DNA of 64,000 bases from assembly GCF_007859305.1 (NCBI RefSeq), contig NZ_VOHE01000007.1, forward strand, positions 1 through 64,000, read 5' to 3'. The notes beneath the pieces were generated by a model. That model was not told the origin of the DNA. It saw only the letters and a list, made by a program, of their open reading frames with translations, and searched no databases. A program made the translations under genes and the position numbers. The stretch is from Luteimonas wenzhouensis (GTDB lineage Bacteria > Pseudomonadota > Gammaproteobacteria > Xanthomonadales > Xanthomonadaceae). Positions 18,887 to 27,621 of this stretch are shown piece after piece. The first letter of the stretch is position 1; each line of letters begins with the position of its first letter.

Positions 18887-18959
18887 GGTCGCGGCTGAAG
18901 CCGCTCCTACACGGGAGCGCGGACATGCAATGTCTGTAGGAGCGGCTTCAGCCGCGACC
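18887..18959. repeat. REP-like palindromic element
   Basis: Perfect 25-base arms at 18887-18911 and 18935-18959 (left arm GGTCGCGGCTGAAGCCGCTC plus CTACA) flank a 23-base spacer that holds a second small dyad, GACATGCAATGTC (18922-18934). The arm motif, GTAGGAGCGGCTTCAGCCGCGAC, is of the type often scattered between genes of Xanthomonadaceae and Pseudomonas. It follows cysNC and may serve as a transcription end or mRNA-stabilising hairpin. Confidence 0.8.
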
Positions 18960-19027
18960 CGCGCGACCCGCACGGCCCGCAACGTTCATCGCGGCGTCCC
19001 GCCACGACGGCGATCCGCTTTCCAAAT

Positions 19028-19291
19028 TCAGCGCCGCAGCTTGCCCACCACCAGCAGGATCACGATCGCGCCCACCAGCGAGGCGAGGAAGCCGACCTTC
19101 TGGCCCGGGGCGTACCAGCCCATCGTGCGGCCGACCCAGCCGGCCAGCAGCGCCCCGCCGATACCCAGCAGGGTGGTCAGGACCAGGCCCATGCGATCGC
19201 GGCCGGGCTTGAGCAGGCGCGCCAGCAGGCCGACCACCAGGCCGACGACGATGATCCACAACCAGCTGTCGCCGCCGAAAATTCCGTCCAT
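19028..19291 (-). CDS. GlsB/YeaQ/YmgE family membrane protein
   Basis: An 87-residue small inner-membrane protein with three hydrophobic segments (WLWIIVVGLVVGLLARLL, VLTTLLGIGGALLAGWVG, LASLVGAIVILLVVGKL) and the family spacing LLKPGRDRMG and G-rich GGALLAG. The family is called transglycosylase-associated or general stress protein, but its activity is not known. The ATG at 19291 is chosen over an upstream in-frame start because AGGGGG lies 8 bases before it. It ends after the REP-like element and is not clearly part of an operon. Confidence 0.88.
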   Translation of the reverse strand: MDGIFGGDSWLWIIVVGLVVGLLARLLKPGRDRMGLVLTTLLGIGGALLAGWVGRTMGWYAPGQKVGFLASLVGAIVILLVVGKLRR

Positions 19292-19371
19292 CCGTATTCC
19301 CCCTTTTCGAACATGGAGCCGCAAGGCTGGCAGGACCGGCGCAGGCGCGCCAGTCCCACCGCTCCCGGACC

Positions 19372-20865
<1,494 letters not shown>

Positions 20866-21049
20866 GGTGCCTGCCGGTAAACGGAAAGCGCCATTGTACC
20901 GCCGTGGCGACGCGCGGGCCCTTCACCCGGCGCGACAGGGCCGGCGCGCGACGCCAGGCGAAGGGCGGGTTTTTCCGGTGGAAACAGCGCTCGCGCGTGC
21001 GTCCGCGACGCCGGCCTGCGCCGGCGGAACGTTCAGTTCCGCGGTCGCG

Positions 21050-21409
21050 TCACTCCCGTGGCTCCGACCACACCGCGAGCTCGTTGCCGCCAGGTTCGGT
21101 GAAGTGGAAGCGGCGGCCACCCGGGAAGGAGAAAACCGGCTTGACGATGGTGCCGCCGGCGGCTTCCACCTTGCGCAGCGTCGCCTCCAGGTCGTTGCTG
21201 TAGAGCACGACGAGCGCGCTGCCGGCTTCCGTGCGTGCGGCCAGGCCTGAGCGGTAGAAGCCGCCGTCCAGGCCCTGGCCGGAGAACGCGATGTAGTCGG
21301 GGCCGTAGTCCTCGAAGGTCCAGCCGAAGGCGTCGCCGAAGAACCGCTTCGTCGCCTCCAGGTCGCGGGACGGGTATTCGACGTAGTCGATCTTTTCGTG
21401 CCGGGGCAT
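21050..21409 (-). CDS. VOC family protein (glyoxalase-like)
   Basis: A 119-residue protein with the vicinal-oxygen-chelate fold: MPRHEKIDYVEYPSRDLEATKRF at the start of the first beta-alpha-beta module and FHFTEPGGNELAVWS at the end, where Glu and His of the fold usually bind a metal. The spacing matches small VOC proteins often annotated as glyoxalase/bleomycin-resistance proteins; the actual substrate is unknown. The ATG at 21409 has GGAGAC about 5 bases upstream. It diverges from the ComEA-like gene across a 323-base gap. Confidence 0.88.
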   Translation of the reverse strand: MPRHEKIDYVEYPSRDLEATKRFFGDAFGWTFEDYGPDYIAFSGQGLDGGFYRSGLAARTEAGSALVVLYSNDLEATLRKVEAAGGTIVKPVFSFPGGRRFHFTEPGGNELAVWSEPRE

Positions 21410-21732
21410 GGTGGTCTCCGTGGTCGTGGGGTCGCGACCGGCGCAGGCAGGGAGCAGGGGTGGGCGGCCGTGGGCAATCATGGCGCGGCAAGGCGCGGCC
21501 TGCCGTGGCGCGCCACGGCAGCTGCGGGCTTCGGGGGTGCCGCGCCGAGTATTCGTGTGCCTGCCGGGGACGGTCAAGCGTAGGGCTTTTCCCACTGCCC
21601 ATGGCGCACAAACCCGGCGCGCAGGGGACCGCGTGGCGATAGGGCCGGCACCGGTGCCGCGCGAGACTCCAATCGCCGGCACGCAGGACGCGGCCGGGGA
21701 ACGGACACCACTTCACTCCAAGGAGACCAGGA
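21410..21732. other. Divergent intergenic region with a 22-base perfect palindrome
   Basis: This 323-base gap between the VOC gene (-) and the helix-hairpin-helix gene (+) has no coding signal. It contains CTGCCGTGGCGCGCCACGGCAG-type dyad sequence at 21500-21521, a perfect palindrome that could be an operator or fold into a hairpin, and a clear ribosome binding site (AAGGAGACCAGGA) just before 21733. No convincing -35/-10 pair was found. Confidence 0.5.
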
Positions 21733-22062
21733 ATGAACACGATCAGGCACCTGCTGGTGGCCCTGCTGCTCGCGCTGGCCATGGCTGGCAACGCGCTCGC
21801 GGCCGAGAAGGTCAACATCAACACCGCCGACGCCGCCACCCTCGAGCGCGTGCTGGTGAACGTCGGGCCATCCAAGGCCGAGGCGATCGTCGCCTACCGC
21901 AAGGCCAACGGCCCGTTCCGCAGCGCCGAACAGCTGGCCGAGGTCAAGGGCATCGGCCTGCGGACCGTGGAGCGGAACCGCGACCGCATCGTGGTCGGCG
22001 CCGGTGCCGCGCCGGCCAGGCCCGCGGCCGCGCCCACCCGCGCCACTGCGCAGACGCGCTGA
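21733..22062 (+). CDS. ComEA-like helix-hairpin-helix protein
   Basis: A 109-residue exported protein: a signal peptide (MNTIRHLLVALLLALAMAGNALA, cut after AxA near residue 23), then a ComEA-type helix-hairpin-helix pair starting VNINTADAATLERVL and KGIGLRTVERNRDRI, and an Ala/Pro-rich tail. ComEA-like domains bind double-stranded DNA without sequence preference; the periplasmic form helps pull DNA in during natural transformation. It stands alone, without other com genes, which is normal for proteobacterial ComEA. AAGGAGACCAGGA gives a strong ribosome binding site. Confidence 0.9.
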   Translation: MNTIRHLLVALLLALAMAGNALAAEKVNINTADAATLERVLVNVGPSKAEAIVAYRKANGPFRSAEQLAEVKGIGLRTVERNRDRIVVGAGAAPARPAAAPTRATAQTR

Positions 22063-22233
22063 ACCGGTCGACTTCCGGGGCGCAGGGACGCGCGCCGGGT
22101 GGGGCAGGAGGCCCCGCGGGACGGCGTGCCGCCGTCATACAGGGACGTACCCGCCGCCCGTTCCGTGCCAGGGAAGGCATGGCGGGCGGCGCTCGTTCCG
22201 CGCCGCGCGGCGTGGGCGGCTAGACTTCCGCGG

Positions 22234-22830
22234 ATGCAGCCCCGCGTACACCTCATCCCCGCCCACGAGTACCGGCGCGACCGCTGGCGCAACGGGCGCG
22301 GCTGGACCCGGGAGATCCACGCCCAGGGCGCAGACCCCTGGGACTGGCGTCTGTCGATCGCGGAGGTCGAGGCGCCGGCCGCCTTCTCGCGGTTCCCCGG
22401 CGTCGATCGCGAGCTGGTCCTGCTCGAGGGCGAGGGCCTGGAGCTGGTCTTCGCCGATGGCGGCCGGCAAGCGCTGCAGCCGCCGCACCAGCGCCTGCGG
22501 TTCGACGGCGAGCGCGCGGTGGAGGGCCTGCCGCAGGGCGGCCGCGCCACCTGCTTCAACCTGATGTGGCGGCGCGAGGTGGTCGAGGCCCAGCTGTGGC
22601 ATCGGCCGATGGTCGGCACCATGGTGGTGTTCACCGACCCCGGCTCGACCTGGGTGCTGCACCTGCTGACCGGCCGTGTCGTCTTCAATGGCGATGCGGC
22701 CGGGCTGCCGCCGCTGGCCGCTGGCGACACCGCGCTGCTCGGCGCAGGACAGGCGCGCACGCGGCATGCCTTCGACGGCAGCGGCGAGGCCTTGCTGGTG
22801 CGGATCGATCCGCGCCGGGCGGCTCAGTAG
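22234..22830 (+). CDS. hutD: HutD family protein
   Basis: A 198-residue cupin-like protein. HLIPAHEYRRDRWRNGRGWTREI at the start, WRLSIAEVEAPAAFSRFPGVDREL, and a later FNLMWRREV match HutD, a bicupin associated with histidine utilisation whose role is thought to be regulatory. No other hut gene is in the window, so it may have another job here. A TAGACT at 22221-22226 could be a -10 box with a very short leader. Its end overlaps the convergent flavoprotein gene by 7 bases. Confidence 0.85.
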   Translation: MQPRVHLIPAHEYRRDRWRNGRGWTREIHAQGADPWDWRLSIAEVEAPAAFSRFPGVDRELVLLEGEGLELVFADGGRQALQPPHQRLRFDGERAVEGLPQGGRATCFNLMWRREVVEAQLWHRPMVGTMVVFTDPGSTWVLHLLTGRVVFNGDAAGLPPLAAGDTALLGAGQARTRHAFDGSGEALLVRIDPRRAAQ

Positions 22831-24446
22831 ACGTCGCGCCGGTAGCGGCCCTGCTCGCGCAGCGCGTCCACGACGTCCTCGCCGAGCACTTCGCGCAAGA
22901 CCGCGTCCACGCCGGGCGCCATCCCCGCGAGGCTGCCGCAGACATAGATCGCGGCGCCCTCGTCCACCCATGCGCGCAGCCGCGGCGCCTGCTCGCGCAG
23001 CGCGTCCTGCACGTAGCGGCGCGGTTCGTCGCGCGACCAGGCGAAATCGCAGCGTTCGAGCACGCCATCGTCGAGCCAGCGCCGGAGCTCGGTTTCGAAG
23101 AACGCGTCGTGCGCGCGCTGGCGTTCGCCCATCAGCAGCCAGTTGCGCCTCGCCCCCGCGCCGGCGCGCGCCTTGAGCAGGGCGCGCAGCCCGGCGATGC
23201 CGGTGCCGTTGCCGACCAGCAGCAGCGGCCGGTCGCCAGCCGGTGGATGGAACTGGGGATTGGCGCGGATGCGCAGGTCGATCGTGTCGCCCACCCGTGC
23301 ATGCCGGCACAGCCAGCCGCTGCCGAGGCCGGGGCGGCCGTCCTCGCGCTGCATCTGCCGTACCAGCAGTTCCACTGCGCCATCTCCGGGGAGCGAGGCG
23401 ATCGAGTACTCGCGGTGCGGCAAGGGCTGCAGCAGGTCGGCCACGGCCTGCGGGCGGGCGGGCAGCGTCGCCGGGTCGGGCAGGTGGGCGGCGGCCAGCG
23501 CCTCGCGCAGCGTGGTGGCCTGCGACCGGAACCGGACCGCGGCATCGCCATCGAGTCCGGTCGCCGCGAGCAGCCCCTCGACGGCTGCCGGCGCATTGCG
23601 TGGTCCGATCTCGGCGATGTCGCCGGCCTGCCAGTCCGGCGCGGCGCCCGGTGGCGGACGCAGCACCAGGTGGAACGCGGGGCCGCCCCGGCTGCCCGGA
23701 TTGAGCAGCGTGCGCGCGGCCAGCGTCCACGGCGCGTAGCGCGGCGGCGTCCAGTCGGGCATCGCGGCCGCGCCCGCGGCCAGCGCGAGGTGGTGCTGCC
23801 AGTGGCGAAGCGCGCCCGGGTCGCCGTTGTCCACTTCGGTGAGGTCGAACAGCGCACGCGCACCGCACCGGCGCAGCCACTGGTCGAGGCGGTGGCCGAA
23901 GGCGCAGAAGCGGGCGTAGTCGCGGTCGCCAAGGGCCAGCACGGCGTATTCGAGGCGGGCCAGGTCCGCCGCCTGCGCCATGGTGTCGCGCAGGAACGAC
24001 AGCGCGACGTCGGGCGGATCGCCTTCGCCCGTGGTGCTGGCGATGAACAGCGCGCGCTGCGTGCGCGCCAGCAGCGGCGCGTCGATGTCCGACAGCGGAC
24101 GCAGCACGACCTGCGCGCCCGCGGCGCGCAGCGAGGCGGCCGTGTGCCCGGCCAGTTCCACGGCGAAGCCGGTCTGGCTCGCGTGCGCCACCAGCCACGG
24201 CAGCGCCGCGCCACCATCGTCGGCGCGCCGCTCGCGGCCGCGCGGCAGCCGCCATGCGCACAGTCCCAGGTACAGCGCCAGGCTGGCAGCGGCCGACCAC
24301 CAGTCGCGCGGCCGCGGCATCGCCGGCCACCATGCATCGCCGTGCAGCGGCAGAAGCGCCAGCGCGGTCGCCAGCAGCACGGCCAGGATCGCGCCGTTGC
24401 CGAGCGCGGCGCGCCAGCGGGGAGGTGGTGGGTGCGCGGGGCTCAT
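22824..24446 (-). CDS. Membrane-anchored CysJ-like flavoprotein reductase
   Basis: A 540-residue protein with two predicted N-terminal membrane helices (about 17-35 and 50-66), then a flavodoxin domain (LVAHASQTGFAVELAG, STTGEGDPPDVALSFL), an FAD domain (REYSIASLPGDG) and an NADP-binding domain (LLLVGNGTGIAGLRAL), ending GRYRRDVY like CysJ. It therefore resembles a sulfite reductase flavoprotein tethered to the membrane, and would pass NADPH electrons toward the PepSY membrane protein of the same operon rather than to CysI. The start overlaps the stop of apbE by 4 bases. Function in iron reduction is inferred from neighbours. Confidence 0.85.
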   Translation of the reverse strand: MSPAHPPPPRWRAALGNGAILAVLLATALALLPLHGDAWWPAMPRPRDWWSAAASLALYLGLCAWRLPRGRERRADDGGAALPWLVAHASQTGFAVELAGHTAASLRAAGAQVVLRPLSDIDAPLLARTQRALFIASTTGEGDPPDVALSFLRDTMAQAADLARLEYAVLALGDRDYARFCAFGHRLDQWLRRCGARALFDLTEVDNGDPGALRHWQHHLALAAGAAAMPDWTPPRYAPWTLAARTLLNPGSRGGPAFHLVLRPPPGAAPDWQAGDIAEIGPRNAPAAVEGLLAATGLDGDAAVRFRSQATTLREALAAAHLPDPATLPARPQAVADLLQPLPHREYSIASLPGDGAVELLVRQMQREDGRPGLGSGWLCRHARVGDTIDLRIRANPQFHPPAGDRPLLLVGNGTGIAGLRALLKARAGAGARRNWLLMGERQRAHDAFFETELRRWLDDGVLERCDFAWSRDEPRRYVQDALREQAPRLRAWVDEGAAIYVCGSLAGMAPGVDAVLREVLGEDVVDALREQGRYRRDVY

Positions 24447-25411
24447 CGCAGCAGGCGTGCTTCGAAACCGGGCGTCGTGCGCGGCGTCGCGCCGGGGCCG
24501 GCGGGAAGCAGGCGCGCGGCGAGTCCGTGCACCCGCGCGAACCGTTCACCGGCGCCCACGCCCATCACCGCAAGCGCCGTCGACCAGGCATCGGCGCGCA
24601 TCGCGTCGCCGGCGACGACGCTGACGGCCGCCGGCGCGTCGGTCACGGGCCTTCCGGTGCGCGGGTCGATGGTGTGCGAGCACTCGCGGCCCTCGACCTC
24701 GTAACGCTGCCAGTACGGGCCCGAGGTCGCGACCGCGGCGTCGTCCAACACCACCACGCAGGGGTCGGCGGTGTCGTCGCCGCCGGCTTCGACCAGGACC
24801 CGCCAGGCCGCGCCGTCCGGCTTGCGGCCGTAGCCGCGCAGCTCGCCGCCGACGTCCACCAGCGCCGCCGGGATCCCGCGCGCGCGCAGCAGCGCCGCCA
24901 GCGCGTCCACCGCGTAGCCCTTGGCGATCGCCGAGAGATCGAGCCAGGTGCCGCCCGGCTGCAGCAGCTCGCGCGTGCCGCGCCGCAGCTCCAGCCGCCG
25001 CCATCCGGCCGTGCTGCGTGCCTCCGCCAGGACCCGCGGATCGGGCACGCGGCGCGGCCCGGCATGGGCCCCGAATCCCCAAGCGCCGACCAGGCGGCCG
25101 ACGGTGGGATCGAAGGCGCCGTCGCTGGCCGCGGCGACCTGCAGGGCGCAGTCGACCACGGCGAAGAAGTCGTCGGCCAACGGATGCCAGCTGCCGGGCG
25201 CGCCGCGGTTGTAGCGCATCAGGTCCGAATCGTCGCGCCAGGTGCTCATCTGCGCGACGATCGCGTCCAGTCGCGCCTGCAGTGCCGCGTGCAGCGGGTG
25301 CAGCAGCATGTCCCGCGGCGCGACCAGGTCCACGCGCCAGCGCGTGCCCATGGTTTCGCCGTACAGGGTGTGCACGACGGACGCGCTGGCGGGGGCGGTG
25401 CTGCTGCTCAT
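24443..25411 (-). CDS. apbE: FAD:protein FMN transferase (ApbE family)
   Basis: A 322-residue ApbE protein, which attaches FMN covalently to Thr/Ser of extracytosolic redox proteins using FAD. Family landmarks are present: ETMGTRWRVDL near the start, DGAFDPTVGRLVGAWGFG, WLDLSAIAKGYAVDAL, VDVGGELRGYG and the C-terminal ECSHTIDPRTGRPV. There is no clear signal peptide, although ApbE often acts in the periplasm, so export or a missed start needs thought. It sits between DUF4198 and the CysJ-like reductase. A possible target motif is in the DUF2271 protein encoded two genes upstream. Confidence 0.93.
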   Translation of the reverse strand: MSSSTAPASASVVHTLYGETMGTRWRVDLVAPRDMLLHPLHAALQARLDAIVAQMSTWRDDSDLMRYNRGAPGSWHPLADDFFAVVDCALQVAAASDGAFDPTVGRLVGAWGFGAHAGPRRVPDPRVLAEARSTAGWRRLELRRGTRELLQPGGTWLDLSAIAKGYAVDALAALLRARGIPAALVDVGGELRGYGRKPDGAAWRVLVEAGGDDTADPCVVVLDDAAVATSGPYWQRYEVEGRECSHTIDPRTGRPVTDAPAAVSVVAGDAMRADAWSTALAVMGVGAGERFARVHGLAARLLPAGPGATPRTTPGFEARLLR

Positions 25412-25471
25412 GGCCGGGCGTGGTGGCGCGGAGGCGCGGGCATCAGCCCCGCCGCGCGCCGCGAGGCGCCA

Positions 25472-26353
25472 TCACTGCGGCAGCACCTCCAGCGTCGCCA
25501 CGTAGCCGAGCCGGCGCCGCGTGGCCTCGGGCACCGACGGGCGCTCGTCCTCCAGGCTCGTCTCCAGCCAGTACAGGCCGGGCTCGGGGAAGGTGACGCG
25601 CAGCAGGCCCTCGGCGTCGGTCGTGGCGAGGATCTCCTCCTGCGCGTTGCGGTAGCGGGTGCCGCCGCGCACGATCTCGAACGCCAGGCCCGCGGCCGGC
25701 TCGCCGTCCACCAGGAAGCGGAACGTGGCTTCCTCGCCGGCGTAGAGGTCGTTGGGATGGGTGACCGGCGACAGCTCGATGCCGCGGCCGGTCGGCGCGA
25801 GCGCGCCGGTTGTGGGCGCGCCGTTGGTGACGAAAGTCTCCACCCGGGTGATCGCCTGCGTGACCTGCAGGCCGATCGCGTCGGCGGGCACCTTCGTCGC
25901 CAGGTCCCCGGGCGTGGCCCCGCGCAGGAAGCCGCCGCGGGTGGCCGGCGGCGCGCCGGGGCCGCTGGCCGGCTTGCCTTCGGCCTCGGCCGCGGCCTTC
26001 GCGGCCAGGCTTTCGGGCGTGTCCCAGCGCGCGGACAGGGCGTCGTTGACGTTGGCGATGCGGTAGGTGCCCGGCTGCTCGAGCCGGACGTCGAAGGTGC
26101 TGCGGTACTTCCCGGTGCTGGCGTTATGCAGCTCGACGGTGCTGCCGTCGGGCGCGGTGGCGGTCACGTTGTCCAGCCGCATCGGCACGTGGTCGGGGAA
26201 GAACAGCTGGTTCGAGATCGCGCCGTCGAAGGTCACCCACGCGTCGTTGCCGTTGACCACGGCCTGCGAGGGAATGATCCATTGCTTGTGCGCGGCGGCC
26301 GATAGCGGCAGCAGCGCGGCGACCGCGAGGGCGAGCAGGGAACTGCGCTTCAT
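25472..26353 (-). CDS. DUF4198 domain-containing periplasmic protein
   Basis: A 293-residue protein with a signal peptide (MKRSSLLALAVAALLPLSAAAHKQW, cut after AxA near residue 21, leaving a mature N-terminus that starts with His). The rest is beta-rich: WIIPSQAVV, VTFDGAISNQLFF, then a second part with TDAEGLLRVTFPEPGLYWLE typical of NikM-like/DUF4198 proteins linked to metal uptake. It is in an operon with a TonB-dependent receptor, so a periplasmic metal- or siderophore-binding role is plausible. Molecular function is not established for this family. Confidence 0.85.
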   Translation of the reverse strand: MKRSSLLALAVAALLPLSAAAHKQWIIPSQAVVNGNDAWVTFDGAISNQLFFPDHVPMRLDNVTATAPDGSTVELHNASTGKYRSTFDVRLEQPGTYRIANVNDALSARWDTPESLAAKAAAEAEGKPASGPGAPPATRGGFLRGATPGDLATKVPADAIGLQVTQAITRVETFVTNGAPTTGALAPTGRGIELSPVTHPNDLYAGEEATFRFLVDGEPAAGLAFEIVRGGTRYRNAQEEILATTDAEGLLRVTFPEPGLYWLETSLEDERPSVPEATRRRLGYVATLEVLPQ

Positions 26354-26387
26354 GGAGGGCTCCTTGTCGTGATCGGAATGCGCGCGG

Positions 26388-26903
26388 TCAGGGCGTGAGC
26401 CTGAGCGAGACCGCGCCGAGTTCGCTGCTGCCCTGGGCGCGCCCGCTCTGCGGGGACGTCACCGGCCAGCTGAAGGGGATCCTGAGCAGTTCGCGACCGC
26501 CGACTTCGCGCACGGCTTCGACCACCAGCACGTACTCGCCGGGGGCGAGCTTCGCCAGTTCCGGATGCGCATCGTCGAATCCGAGTTCGTGGGTGCCGGC
26601 GGGACGGGTGGGACCGGTGACGCCGTCGACGGGCAGCTCCAGCGTGCGGCCGGACTTGCGCCACCACTGGCGCAGGTCGGGCAGCCACTTGGTGCCGTGC
26701 CCTTCGGCGGTGTCGCGGCTCAGGTACCAGACCGAGAGGTTGGCGGCGTGCTTGCCGGCGGCGTCCTCGACGAACACCGCCACGTACGGACGGTGGTACT
26801 CGGCCACCCGCAGCTGCGGGATCTGGACCGAGACGGTGACGTCGGCGGCATGCGCGGGAACGGCGAGCAGGCTGCCGAGGGCGACGGTCAACTGGAGGCG
26901 CAT
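26388..26903 (-). CDS. DUF2271 domain-containing periplasmic protein, possible flavinylation target
   Basis: A 171-residue protein with a signal peptide (MRLQLTVALGSLLAVPAHAA). It matches DUF2271: VSVQIPQLRVAEYHRPYVAVFVED near the start and WLPDLRQWWRK in the middle. At residues 93-101 it reads DGVTGPTRP; this resembles the ApbE target motif D-x-x-(S/T)-G-A-T, with Pro in place of Ala, so Thr99 is a candidate for FMN attachment by the ApbE encoded in the same operon. It lies between the PepSY and DUF4198 genes, 34 bases before DUF4198. Confidence 0.85.
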   Translation of the reverse strand: MRLQLTVALGSLLAVPAHAADVTVSVQIPQLRVAEYHRPYVAVFVEDAAGKHAANLSVWYLSRDTAEGHGTKWLPDLRQWWRKSGRTLELPVDGVTGPTRPAGTHELGFDDAHPELAKLAPGEYVLVVEAVREVGGRELLRIPFSWPVTSPQSGRAQGSSELGAVSLRLTP

Positions 26904-26930
26904 GGGCGGACTTCCCGGGTCGTTGTGGAA

Positions 26931-27575
26931 TCAGTGGATGAACAGCAGCGCCAGCAGCACCGGCACCAGCAGGCCGAGCCCCACGTACGGCCAGGTCATG
27001 CGGCGCTGGCGCGCGTGCAGCTGCAGCAGGAACAGGCCGGTGACGGTGAACACCACGCAGGCGATGGCGAAGACGTCGATGAACCAGCCCCAGGCGGGCC
27101 CGGCGTTGCGTCCCTTGTGCAGGTCGTTGAGGTAGGCGATGGCGCCGCGCGAGGTGCGCTCGAACTCGACCTCGCCGCTGCTCCGGTCGATGCTCAGCCA
27201 GGCGTCGCGTCCGGGGCCGGGCAGCGACAGGTAGACCTCCCCGCCGGACCACTCGGCCTCCTGCCGGCCGATCGGCGCGTCGAACTGCTTCGACAGCCAT
27301 GCCGCCACCGGCGCCGGCAGCGGCGCATTGCCGTCCGGCACGTCGCGGAGCGCTTCGAGCAGCGGCGCGGGCAGCACGGCCTGGCGGTTGTCGACCCGCG
27401 GATCGCCCTCGATCAGGGCCGCGTGGTTGAGGGTGATGCCGGTGACCGCGAACAGGAGCATGCCGACCAGGCACACGGCCGAGCTGATCCAGTGCCACTG
27501 GTGCAGCGTGCGCAGCCAGAAGCCGCGCCGCTGCTGGCGGGACAGGTCGGGGATCGAAGCGGCTGGTGGCGTCAT
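26931..27575 (-). CDS. PepSY-associated membrane protein
   Basis: A 214-residue inner-membrane protein of the PepSY-TM type. It starts [18 protein letters not shown] and continues into a first helix ([19 protein letters not shown]), followed by a periplasmic domain of about 100 residues, a conserved [19 protein letters not shown], and two final helices. Histidines near helix ends (LHQWHW, LNHA, LHKG) are in positions used as heme ligands in related membrane reductases. In an operon with a TonB receptor and a flavoprotein it could carry electrons across the membrane to reduce ferric siderophore complexes. Homologues include part of PiuB/FpvG-like proteins. Confidence 0.85.
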   Translation of the reverse strand: MTPPAASIPDLSRQQRRGFWLRTLHQWHWISSAVCLVGMLLFAVTGITLNHAALIEGDPRVDNRQAVLPAPLLEALRDVPDGNAPLPAPVAAWLSKQFDAPIGRQEAEWSGGEVYLSLPGPGRDAWLSIDRSSGEVEFERTSRGAIAYLNDLHKGRNAGPAWGWFIDVFAIACVVFTVTGLFLLQLHARQRRMTWPYVGLGLLVPVLLALLFIH

Positions 27576-27621
27576 GCTGCGGGCCTCGCGGCGGCGGCGG
27601 ACGGATGGCGCGGCGTCGGCG

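Noticed and set aside
16524..18926. A 800-codon minus-strand frame opposite cysNC
   Set aside because: The plus strand encodes an unambiguous CysN-CysC fusion; the opposite frame is an artefact of GC bias.
18887..18959. Possible insertion sequence end
   Set aside because: Only the inverted arms are present; no transposase and no target duplication were found, so it fits a REP-type element better.
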